Source: Alistipes sp. (GTDB lineage Bacteria > Bacteroidota > Bacteroidia > Bacteroidales > Rikenellaceae). Taken from it: a stretch of 64,000 bases of DNA. A program made the position numbers and the translations under genes. The notes below the pieces were generated by a model, which saw only the letters and a program-made list of their open reading frames with translations, had not been told where the DNA came from and did no database searches. This document shows, piece after piece, positions 8,904 to 17,210 of this stretch. The DNA lies in NCBI GenBank assembly GCA_021201825.1, contig JAJQED010000008.1, forward strand, positions 1-64,000, read 5' to 3'. The stretch's first letter is position 1. Each line of letters opens with the position of its first letter.

Positions 8904-10793
8904 CTACCGGATTTTCATCAGCACGTCGTCCTCGAACACCGTATCGCCGTTGGCGGCTACGATCTCGGCCACGACCCCGTCACGGTGGGCAAGGATGGCA
9001 TTATAAGTCTTCATTGCCTCCACATATCCGAGCCGGTCGCCTTTTTTAAAACTGTCGCCCGGTTTGAGCGGGGACTCGCTGCTGTCTTTCGTGAGGAAGA
9101 ACTTCCCCTCGAGCGGCGACGGCAGCTCTTCCGTATCCCCTGTTGCGGTCGGGGCCGCCGGGGCGGCTTGGGCTGTCGCGGCAGGAACTGCGGCCGGGGC
9201 AACTGCCGGCAGGGACGAACCCTCCGGAACGATGCTCACCCGGAACTGCTCGCCGTTGACATCGACGGTAAGGGTCTGGGGAGTCACGGCCACGGCTCCA
9301 GCGGGAGCGGCGGCAGGAGCGGTTTCCTTAGCTTTACGCCTTGCGATATCCTCCTCGAAGTCGGCCTTGGCCTTGCCCGATTTGTAGGCCTCGTATTGAG
9401 CCGGGTGCATGGCATACTCGAACAACTCTTCGTCGTCCGGACCGTGTTCCCATCCTTTCTCTTTCATCAGACCCCGGTATTTGTCCAGCGCGTCGGGGAA
9501 GCCCTCCTGCGGGTCGCCGGTATAGAATTCGCGGCCCTGCTCTTTTGCAAGTGCTTTGATCTCGTCGTCCACCTCGCCGGGCAGGCGGCCGGACTTACCC
9601 AGGATCATATCCCAAATATCGTCCGCGATCATAGACCAGCGCTCCTTGCCTTTGAGCATCTGGGTTACGTTCATCAGCGCAAGGTTCTTCACATACTGGC
9701 TGAACGGGGTGACCAGTGGGGGATACCCCACTTTGGGCCATACGTAAGCCACCTCGTCGAACAGCTTGATGAGCAGGTCGTCCTGCGTGAGTTTCGGTTT
9801 GCCGTTCTTCTCCATGTAGCGGTTGACCCCCTCGAGGTTGGTTTCCAGGTCGGCCATAAGGCTGCCCATCATCCCACCGGGAAGCCCGGGGCCGATAAGC
9901 AGGGAACTCATCAGGCGGTTCTTCGGGCTGATATACAGGCCAAGGAAGTCGTCCATGAACTCCTGCGTCAGGGCGCGTACTTTCATATAGGCGTCCATAT
10001 TTATTTCAGGCACCGTGAACCCGGCCTGCCTGAGCATGGACTGGATGGTGATAACGTCATGGTGGCCCGTGCCCCATGAGAGCGGCTCCATACCCACGTC
10101 GATATAATCGCAACCGGCCTTGCAAACTTCCAGCACCGACGCCACCGAGAAGCCGGGTCCGGCATGGCTATGGTAAGTGACCGGAATGTCCGGGTATTTT
10201 TCCTTTATATTGGCCGTGATCGTTCCCAGGTCTGTCGGCCGGCCGATACCGGCCATATCCTTGAGGCAGATCTCGTCGGCCCCGGCCTCGATAAGTTCGT
10301 AGGCCATCCGGGTATAGTAATCGACCGTATGGATAGGCGAGAATGTGATACTCAATGCCGCCTGCGAGATCATGCCCGCATCCTTTGCGTACCTGATCGA
10401 CGGGATAATATTCCTCGTATCGTTGAGCCCGTCGAACGTACGCACGATGTCCGTACCCTGGGCTTTCTTTACCTTATACATCAGTTTACGCACGTCCGCC
10501 GGAACGGGGCTCATCCTCAGGGCGTTCAGGCCACGGTCGAGCATGTGGGTCTGGATGCCGGCGTCGTTGAACGGCTTGGTCCATTTGCGTACGGCCGCGT
10601 TGGGGTTTTCCCCGAACAGGAGGTTGACCTGTTCGAAACCGCCGCCGTTGGTCTCCACCCGGGCGAAGCATCCCATTTTGACGATCTCGGGAGCGACACG
10701 TTCCAACTGGTCCACCCGGGGAACATACTTACCGGCGGACTGCCACATATCCCGGTAGACCAGGCTGAATTTGATTTCTCTACTCATTATCAT
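8904..10793 (-). CDS. oadA: Biotin-dependent decarboxylase alpha subunit (carboxyltransferase plus biotinyl domain)
   Basis: A 629-residue soluble subunit. Residues about 1-300 form the carboxyltransferase TIM barrel (SLVYRDMWQS, ICLKDMAGIG with the reactive Lys, TYHSHAGPG with the metal-binding His pair). A conserved helical domain follows, then an Ala/Pro-rich linker (about 500-560) and a biotinyl domain. The biotin Lys is K595 in EAMKT, a variant of EAMKM. Compared with classical OadA, RDAHQS reads RDMWQS and HTHDTSG reads HSHAGPG, so this is a divergent group and oxaloacetate specificity is likely but not proven. An ATG two codons later (10787) is an equally good start. It lies 16 bases after oadG. 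Confidence 0.9.
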   Translation of the reverse strand: MIMSREIKFSLVYRDMWQSAGKYVPRVDQLERVAPEIVKMGCFARVETNGGGFEQVNLLFGENPNAAVRKWTKPFNDAGIQTHMLDRGLNALRMSPVPADVRKLMYKVKKAQGTDIVRTFDGLNDTRNIIPSIRYAKDAGMISQAALSITFSPIHTVDYYTRMAYELIEAGADEICLKDMAGIGRPTDLGTITANIKEKYPDIPVTYHSHAGPGFSVASVLEVCKAGCDYIDVGMEPLSWGTGHHDVITIQSMLRQAGFTVPEINMDAYMKVRALTQEFMDDFLGLYISPKNRLMSSLLIGPGLPGGMMGSLMADLETNLEGVNRYMEKNGKPKLTQDDLLIKLFDEVAYVWPKVGYPPLVTPFSQYVKNLALMNVTQMLKGKERWSMIADDIWDMILGKSGRLPGEVDDEIKALAKEQGREFYTGDPQEGFPDALDKYRGLMKEKGWEHGPDDEELFEYAMHPAQYEAYKSGKAKADFEEDIARRKAKETAPAAAPAGAVAVTPQTLTVDVNGEQFRVSIVPEGSSLPAVAPAAVPAATAQAAPAAPTATGDTEELPSPLEGKFFLTKDSSESPLKPGDSFKKGDRLGYVEAMKTYNAILAHRDGVVAEIVAANGDTVFEDDVLMKIR

Positions 10794-10809
10794 TTAGGTT
10801 TTACGTCTG

Positions 10810-11064
10810 TTACTCCTTTCGTTCCACTTTGACCACCCGGCCTTTCCCCTTGGTCGCCACATTGACTGCCGCCGTTATAGCGGTGAGCGTACGGGCGGGA
10901 ATGGCCGCCACCCGGGCCACCGCCGGGGCGACCTCTTTCTCGGGGAACCAGCGGTTTATTGCCGCAATCAGCCCCCGGCTGCAAAATATCACCAGCAGCA
11001 GGACAAGGAAGACGGTACCCATACCGACCCCCATTAACATCAAAGCTTCGTTTATCTGATCCAT
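10810..11064 (-). CDS. oadG: Sodium-pump decarboxylase gamma subunit
   Basis: An 84-residue protein with one N-terminal membrane helix (GMGTVFLVLLLVIFC, about residues 14-28) and a basic Ala/Lys-rich tail. This matches OadG in size, topology and position as first gene of the operon. It holds the alpha and beta subunits together at the membrane. The classical C-terminal zinc-binding His cluster is not evident. The start at 11064 is favoured over longer frames upstream because the membrane helix then sits at the N-terminus. Confidence 0.85.
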   Translation of the reverse strand: MDQINEALMLMGVGMGTVFLVLLLVIFCSRGLIAAINRWFPEKEVAPAVARVAAIPARTLTAITAAVNVATKGKGRVVKVERKE

Positions 11065-11110
11065 TTTTATATCCGTTCTTTATAATTTGACGACCGAAAC
11101 AACTAAGAGA

Positions 11111-11141
11111 CAAAAATACGAAAACTATTGATAGCCCGAAA
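11111..11141 (-). promoter_or_regulatory. Promoter of the oadGAB operon
   Basis: On the minus strand TTTC, 19 bases, then TATTTTTG gives a near-consensus Bacteroidota promoter. Transcription would begin near 11104, about 40 bases before the oadG start. Confidence 0.6.
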
Positions 11142-11220
11142 AAAAACATTTCGATTGTTTTTTAACATACCGGCGATTTTTTGGTATATTTTTCCTGACC
11201 GTGCCGGGCTAAGTATAAAA

Positions 11221-11253
11221 CGTAAAAATTCCCGTAAAATTTATTACGGGAAT
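11221..11253 (-). terminator. Terminator after the FAD oxidoreductase
   Basis: A perfect 10-bp stem (11228-11237 with 11244-11253), followed on the minus strand by a T run, 22 bases after the stop of the FAD-dependent oxidoreductase. It separates that operon from oadGAB. Confidence 0.8.
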
Positions 11254-11275
11254 CAAAATGATCCGGATGAGGGGA

Positions 11276-13141
11276 TCACGGCAGGCGGGAATAGATTTCC
11301 CGCAGAACTTCCCTCCGTTTCGACTTCCCGAAATGCCCGACGGGCCGGCCGGCAAGGCTGCTCCAAAATTGGTCCGTTTCCGCATCCAGTATCTCTTCGA
11401 GGGCCGCCTGCCAGCCGGGCAGGTACCCGCGCAGGGCCATTTTCTGGACCATCGCAAAATCCGGGTCGTCAGGGGTAATATCGGTGAAATAGACCAGGGT
11501 CGCACCGTAGCCGGTAAGTTTGTCCTGCAATAAATCCAGCGGTACGTCCCGCATACCGGTGCCCTCCGTCTGCGAGATCGCCGCGGCAAGGCCTGCCGCT
11601 TCGCCCAGGGCCATCCAGCAGGGCTCCATCCGTATAGTGGAAAAACCGACATGGCTCCCCGAAACCGCTACCGGGAACAGCAGGTTGTCTACCGTGCGGG
11701 GAACCATCACCCCGTACGGCACGGTATATACCGCCGTCGGGTGGCTGAAAAAGCCGTCCAAATGGACCCTGCCCGGCTCACGCTTTCGGACCGCATGGGA
11801 GTCCAGCGCATAATGGCTGGCCGTGACGGAAGAACAATGGACCGGAGGGCGAAGCCCGTCACCGGCGGGCAGCGCATCGTTTGCCGTGAAAAAATCGACG
11901 CCCTCCATCCGGCGCCCCTCCCGGACATAAACCTGCCGGGGAAACCCTCCGTTGTCCGTATACTCGTCCGCCGAAAGACCCCACTCCAGGCACGCCTCAC
12001 GAAATCCGGCCGGCAGCTGTTCGTCGTTCTGTGCGAACCACAACAGCCCGAGGGTATAATCCCTGAGCCGTTCGGCATACCGGTCCCTCCATTCCCACCC
12101 GGAGGTCGGCCAAGGCCAGTTCTCTTCGGGCAGGTCGGTAGATATAAGGGCCAGGTGCTGGTTGTTTGCGTCCGTTTTGGCGTTGGGCAGGCGGGTCATA
12201 CTGCTTATCTTGGCCATACCCCACACGTCACCCGGTGCCGAGCTCCGCTCTCCGGACAATACCCGCCGGCGGTGGTTCTCCATCTCTTCGGAAGTAAACT
12301 CCCGGAACCGGACGTCTGTATTGCGGCCGGACAGCACGTCGTCTATCAGCGACAAATATTCGTTGCGGTCGTATTTCTCCGGCCGGGTGACTGGCAGGCG
12401 GTTGGCCGGATCGTTGGTCAGGCATAAGCGGTAGTTATAAGCCTGTATGGCATTATCGCCCCGGTAAGTGGTACCCTCGTCGTCCGGCCCGTGCTTCCAC
12501 CACCGGTAAATGCGGCCTGCACAGGGTTCGCCGTATTCGTCGGCACCCTCGCGCCCGAGCCTGGAAGGCACCCCGGCGGCCGCCGCAAGGTCCCCCTCGT
12601 ATGTTGCGTCAATAAAGGTATTGCCGCAGTAATATTCTTCCCGGCCGGTCTCCCGGTTCAGGACACGGATCGAGATGATCCTCGAGCTGTCCATAGGGAC
12701 ATACCGGGGTTCGCTGTCGAACTGCCGCATGGTCAGCACGGTTACCGTTCCGGGCCCGGCCTCTTCCAGCATCCGTCCGAACGTCAGCGCGGCCACATGC
12801 GGCTCGAAGTGGTAGCCGTCGCTGCAATCCGCTACTTGCTGCGACCCGGCCCCGTATGTCCGTTCATAATAATCCCTGTTAAATTCCACGAAACGGCCGA
12901 ACAGACCCGTAGTCGCGCCCCGCGTCCCGATGTCGGTCGCTCCCAGCCCGTTCACGGGCAAACCTCCGATATGGCCGCCGCGTTCCAGCAGCAGGCAGTG
13001 CTTTCCCTCTCTGGCGGCAGCGATGGCGGCGGTTATCCCGGCGGGAGTGCCGCCCACGATCACCACGTCGTAATGCTCCGTAGCAAGCGATCGGAGCGGG
13101 AACAGTAACCCGGCGAGCAGAATGACAATTAAGCGGCCCAT
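11276..13141 (-). CDS. Secreted FAD-dependent oxidoreductase (FAD_oxidored family)
   Basis: A 621-residue protein with an N-terminal signal peptide. Right after it comes the dinucleotide-binding motif VIVGGTPAGITAAIAAAREG and an Glu-containing strand (LLLERGG), followed by GLPVNGLGATD. The C-terminal FAD region reads DNLLFPVAVSGSHVGFSTIRMEPCWMALGEAAGLAAA. This is the PF12831 family, common in Bacteroidota polysaccharide loci with unknown electron acceptor and substrate. The gene starts 4 bases after the sulfatase stop, so the two are translated from one message. Oxidation of a desulfated sugar is a possible role, but that is a guess from the neighbourhood. Confidence 0.85.
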   Translation of the reverse strand: MGRLIVILLAGLLFPLRSLATEHYDVVIVGGTPAGITAAIAAAREGKHCLLLERGGHIGGLPVNGLGATDIGTRGATTGLFGRFVEFNRDYYERTYGAGSQQVADCSDGYHFEPHVAALTFGRMLEEAGPGTVTVLTMRQFDSEPRYVPMDSSRIISIRVLNRETGREEYYCGNTFIDATYEGDLAAAAGVPSRLGREGADEYGEPCAGRIYRWWKHGPDDEGTTYRGDNAIQAYNYRLCLTNDPANRLPVTRPEKYDRNEYLSLIDDVLSGRNTDVRFREFTSEEMENHRRRVLSGERSSAPGDVWGMAKISSMTRLPNAKTDANNQHLALISTDLPEENWPWPTSGWEWRDRYAERLRDYTLGLLWFAQNDEQLPAGFREACLEWGLSADEYTDNGGFPRQVYVREGRRMEGVDFFTANDALPAGDGLRPPVHCSSVTASHYALDSHAVRKREPGRVHLDGFFSHPTAVYTVPYGVMVPRTVDNLLFPVAVSGSHVGFSTIRMEPCWMALGEAAGLAAAISQTEGTGMRDVPLDLLQDKLTGYGATLVYFTDITPDDPDFAMVQKMALRGYLPGWQAALEEILDAETDQFWSSLAGRPVGHFGKSKRREVLREIYSRLP

Positions 13142-13145
13142 CTTA

Positions 13146-14672
13146 CTAATAAGTCCTTAGGTTCCGGTGGTCGTTGCCCCGGGGGCGGTCGGTCCGTTTG
13201 AGCGGTATGTTCATACCGCCGGTCCGCTCCAGCCAGTCGTCCAGTTCCCCGGCCAACCGGCGGATCATCTCACGGTGTTCGGGCGATGCGATGAGGTTCA
13301 CCGTCTCGGCAGGGTCCTCCAGGAGGTCGTAGAATTCGTTCGTATCCCAGATACCGTGGTAACGGATATATTTATACCTGTCGGTCCGTACGCCGAACGT
13401 GGTCGGGATCTGCGGGAAGTCGTACTCCCAATAGTATTCATAGAAGATACGGTCCCGCCAGCGGTCCACTTCCCGGCCGGCTATGAGCGGGATGAACGAA
13501 TCGCCGCGCATCTGCAGCGCTTTTGCCAAACCACAGGCCTCCAGGACAGTAGGGGCGATATCGATATTCTGGATCATCCGTTCCACCACGGTGCCGCCCT
13601 CTATAAGGCCGGGACAGTAAGCCAGCATCGGCACCTTGACCGAGGCCTCGTAAAAAGTGCGTTTATCTATCAGCCCGTGTTCGCCCCAGCAGAACCCGTT
13701 GTCGCCCATATAGATAACGAGCGTATTCTCATCCAGCCCGTTATCCTCCAGGAAGCGTAACACCTCGCCGATGCTTTCGTCCAGGCTGGTCAGTGTCTCG
13801 CAGTATTTTCGGGCTTCGGTCTCCCAGTCGCTGCGTCCGAAGTAACTGTAATCCACCCCGTGCCAGCTTTCCCGCTGGTTCTTCACCCAATCCGGACGGC
13901 GGCCCTCACCGTACCACTCCTCGCCTTTTGCAGGCTCGCCGTCGGGGTCCATGGACGGTGCGGTCGAAATACCGTAATACGGTTTGTTGAACGATTCCGG
14001 GCGGGGCACCTCCTCGCCGGAGTACATCCCCCGGTGGTGCGGAGCGGCCTCGAACGGATCATGCACCGCCTTATGCGACAGATAGACGAAGAACGGCCGG
14101 TCCCGGTTATCGGACATAAAACTTATCGCATCCCGGGTCAGGATATCGGTAATATACTCCCCGGGGTCGAAGACCACCTGCTCACCGTTGATGTTCATCC
14201 GCACGTTGTAATATGTCCCCTGCCCTTTGAAACTCTCCCAATGGTCGAATCCGGGCTGGGGCTCGTCGCCCACGTTGCCCATGTGCCATTTGCCGAAAAA
14301 TGCAGTGGCGTAGCCCGCCTGCTGCAAATATTCGGGGAAGAAGATAAGGCCCTCTGGCATCGGGGCGGTATTGTCCACTACCTGGTGTTCATGCGAGAAC
14401 ATCCCGGTCAGGATCGAAGCCCTCGACGGGGAACTCAGGGAAGTAGTCACGAACGCATTTTTAAGGTATGCTCCCTCCCGGGCCATACGGTCCATATTAG
14501 GGGTTCGAAGCCACGGCACGGTCCCGAGGAATTCCATATAATCGTAACGGTGATCGTCGCTCAGGATAAAAACGACATTAAGCGGCCTGTCCCCGGTTTG
14601 GGGCCCCGACGCCCGTGCTGCCGACGGGACAAAGGCCGCCAGCCCGGCGGCGGGAATAAGGATAGATCTCAT
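13146..14672 (-). CDS. Ser-type sulfatase (family S1)
   Basis: A 508-residue exported sulfatase. After a signal peptide come LNVVFILSDDHRYD (calcium-binding Asp pair near residue 39) and the active-site signature S80-S-P-S-R84, followed by LTG. The key residue is Ser, not Cys, so maturation to formylglycine would need an anaerobic radical-SAM sulfatase-maturing enzyme, which is not in this window. Also present are FFGKWHMG, HKAVHDPF and MGDNGFCWGEHGL, the C-terminal metal/substrate loop. The FAD oxidoreductase follows 4 bases later. The natural substrate is unknown; in this setting a sulfated glycan is expected. Confidence 0.92.
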   Translation of the reverse strand: MRSILIPAAGLAAFVPSAARASGPQTGDRPLNVVFILSDDHRYDYMEFLGTVPWLRTPNMDRMAREGAYLKNAFVTTSLSSPSRASILTGMFSHEHQVVDNTAPMPEGLIFFPEYLQQAGYATAFFGKWHMGNVGDEPQPGFDHWESFKGQGTYYNVRMNINGEQVVFDPGEYITDILTRDAISFMSDNRDRPFFVYLSHKAVHDPFEAAPHHRGMYSGEEVPRPESFNKPYYGISTAPSMDPDGEPAKGEEWYGEGRRPDWVKNQRESWHGVDYSYFGRSDWETEARKYCETLTSLDESIGEVLRFLEDNGLDENTLVIYMGDNGFCWGEHGLIDKRTFYEASVKVPMLAYCPGLIEGGTVVERMIQNIDIAPTVLEACGLAKALQMRGDSFIPLIAGREVDRWRDRIFYEYYWEYDFPQIPTTFGVRTDRYKYIRYHGIWDTNEFYDLLEDPAETVNLIASPEHREMIRRLAGELDDWLERTGGMNIPLKRTDRPRGNDHRNLRTY

Positions 14673-14822
14673 AAATAAGGTATTTTAAAAGTTGCGGCAA
14701 GGCTAATATAGCCATTAAATCCGAATAACGGCAAGCCCGACATATCTTCCGGACGGAGTGATATACTCCCGCAGTTTCCGGGCATCCGATTATAGCATCC
14801 TAACCGGGCGGTTGACACACTG

Positions 14823-14853
14823 TCTAAACTTTCTGAACGGTAATCTAAACTTT
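14823..14853 (+). promoter_or_regulatory. Direct repeats upstream of the FAS1/SusCD operon
   Basis: TCTAAACTTT occurs at 14823-14832 and again at 14844-14853, exactly 21 bases (two helix turns) apart, with a weaker copy TCTGAAC at 14832-14838. Same-face direct repeats near the promoter suit an AraC-type (HTCS) activator. A weak -7-like TTTATTTG overlaps the second copy. The ATG is at 14927. Confidence 0.4.
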
Positions 14854-14926
14854 ATTTGGGGCCGAATTTATTCCTTGCCATTGCTCTCCGGTCCCTATCG
14901 GGGAAAACTAACCTAAAACTTACCGT

Positions 14927-17172
14927 ATGATAAAAACTCGTCTAACCTTATTTTTATTATTATGGCTGGCATTGCTGTTCCACGGATGCAGCGACCTGTT
15001 CGACAACACCACCGACGGCGGGAAATACTCGCTCGGCACGATCAGGCAGGTCCTGGAGCAGCGGGGCGACTATGGCATGTTCATCGAAGCCCTCGATCTG
15101 ACCGGTTACGGCCGGCTGGTGGACGGGGGAGGACTGGCAACGGTCTTCGCCCCCGACGACGTCTCTTTCAGCCGCTACCTCTCGCAAACCTACGGCACTT
15201 CGGACCTGACGGCCGTCCCGATCGAAGAGCTGACGGTACTGGTAGGTTACCACATGATCCAGTTCGCCTACAACACGGACGACTTCCTTGCATTCACAGT
15301 CACTTCACAGGACGAAGATGCCGAGCAGGGCGACGGCTCATGCTATAAGTATAAGACTTACGCACGCGCCCCGGTAACCGATTTCGTCGACCCGAAATCC
15401 GGGCGGACCTACTCGATCTTCTCGCAGGAGAAATATCTGCCCGTGATCTCCACAAGGCTGTTTACCGGCCGGGCAAGTGCAAACCCGGAACAGGATTACA
15501 AATCGTTTTTCCCCGACGGGAACTGGATCGGGGCGGACGACCGGCTCTATGCCGGTAACGCGGCGGTCATCGAGAGCGGCATCCCGACCGACAACGGTTA
15601 CCTCTATCTCATCGACGACGTATCGCATCCCCTACCTACATTATATACCGCTCTAATTGAGGAATTTACGGGGGGGGGGGTAAATCATACCGGATTTACA
15701 AAGAGCTGTTTGACCGCTTCAATCTCTTCCATTACGATGCCGACCTCTCTAAAAACTATGCCCAACCGGGCGATTCGCTTTTCCTCCATTACCATTATAA
15801 GGCACCGCAGGCTTCCAACGACCTGCCGGAACTGGCCAGCGAATGGTCCTACCATAACGAGAACGGCAACGTTTTCGAAAACGGGCTCCGGTATGCCGTA
15901 AACTGTTTCGCCCCGAGCGACGACGTTTTAGAAGCGTTCATCCGGGATTATTTCTCGGAGTTCGGTGTGGCCCAGATGCCGGAGGATTATCTGGACGTCC
16001 TTCCCGACAACCATGTATATCACCTGTTACAGGCCCATACCTACGGCCTGCGGGACCTTATAATCCCCAGCGAACTGGACAAGGCTCCCGTATCGGGGCC
16101 GTACGGAGAGAAATTCGACATACCCTCTTCGGATCTGAACGATATCCGGTTCTGCACCAACGGGGTGATCTACGGCACGAACAAGGTGCTGGTGCCGGCC
16201 ATCTTTACCGGTATCACCATGCCGTTGTTCAAATATCCGGAGTTCACCTGGTTCTCCCTTGCATTTAACAAACGGAGCCTCTATCAGATGGCCAACGACC
16301 CCAATAACCGCCATACGCTCTTCATTATAGACGATACCGATATGCGCAGTGCGGGGTACACCTATAATATCAGCACGCAGGCCATCGGCGAATTCCAGCT
16401 CTACAACGGCAACAATACGATGGCGGACAACGGCATTACGAACCTCGTGCTTCGCGGGTTCGTCCTGGGTGATGTTCCCCCGTCCTACAACTCGATCTCC
16501 CAAGGGCTTCGGTTCTACGTCTCAAAAAACTTCAGCAACTATTTCTATTCCCACGAGGGGGATTTCTTCGACTGTATGCACTCGCTGATGGAAGTCAAGA
16601 ACACTTTCGATACCGAAAACGGCACCGTCTACCAGATAGAGGCCCCGTTCAGTACCACCAGCGGAGGGATGATGCAGAGGATGAACCAGGCGGACGTAAC
16701 CACATTCCGGGCCCTGATGGTACAATGCGGCCTGATATCCGGCGGGGCGCTGCAGTTCGTGCAGACCGAGATAGCGTTCGTCCCGACGAACGACGCCATG
16801 CAGGCGGCCGAAGATGCCGGGATGCTGCCGGACCCGGACGACAGGGAGGCGCTGAGGGCTTACCTTATGTATTACTTTTCGCCGCTGCACCAGAACAAGC
16901 TGGACCACTACATCCTGCCAGGGCTCGGACCTAACGGAATGACGGACAGCGCGTTCGAGACCGTCCTTGAGACCCACGTGGAATACCACGACGCGGACGA
17001 CGCCAAAACCATCAGGGTGAGCTGGGACCCGGACGACCCCTACGTTATGACCCTTACGGACATGGCCGGCAACTCGATCCGCACCAACGGCGACATCCCC
17101 AACTTTTACAACAACGGCACCTGTTATACCCTCGAAGAGTGCTTCGACTACAGGACCATGTTCGGGAACTGA
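14927..17172 (+). CDS. Multi-FAS1 (fasciclin) lipoprotein, frame interrupted at a poly-G tract
   Basis: A lipoprotein (lipobox LFHGC near residue 20) at the head of the FAS1/SusCD operon. Residues about 35-235 form a first FAS1 domain (TVFAPDDVSFSRYL, then NGYLYLIDDV). At 15670-15680 eleven Gs put the rest out of frame: the first frame ends at 15901 (324 residues, the last ~76 non-native), while the correct sequence continues in the next frame (KSYRIYKELFDRFN) to 17172. One extra G (12) or two fewer (9) restores a 748- or 747-residue protein with about three FAS1 domains. No other stop interrupts the downstream frame. FAS1 domains bind proteins or glycans, so a surface-binding role is likely. 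It is either phase-variable or carries a sequencing error. Confidence 0.78.
15670..15680 (+). repeat. Eleven-G homopolymer inside the FAS1 gene
   Basis: A run of 11 G in the linker between FAS1 domains 1 and 2. This is by far the longest G or C run noticed in the window. A change of +1 or -2 restores the frame; a +2/-1 change would place TAA straight after the tract. Confidence 0.9.
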
Positions 17173-17210
17173 TACAGGCTAAAACTATCCAAACTACAAA
17201 CCTGATTTGA

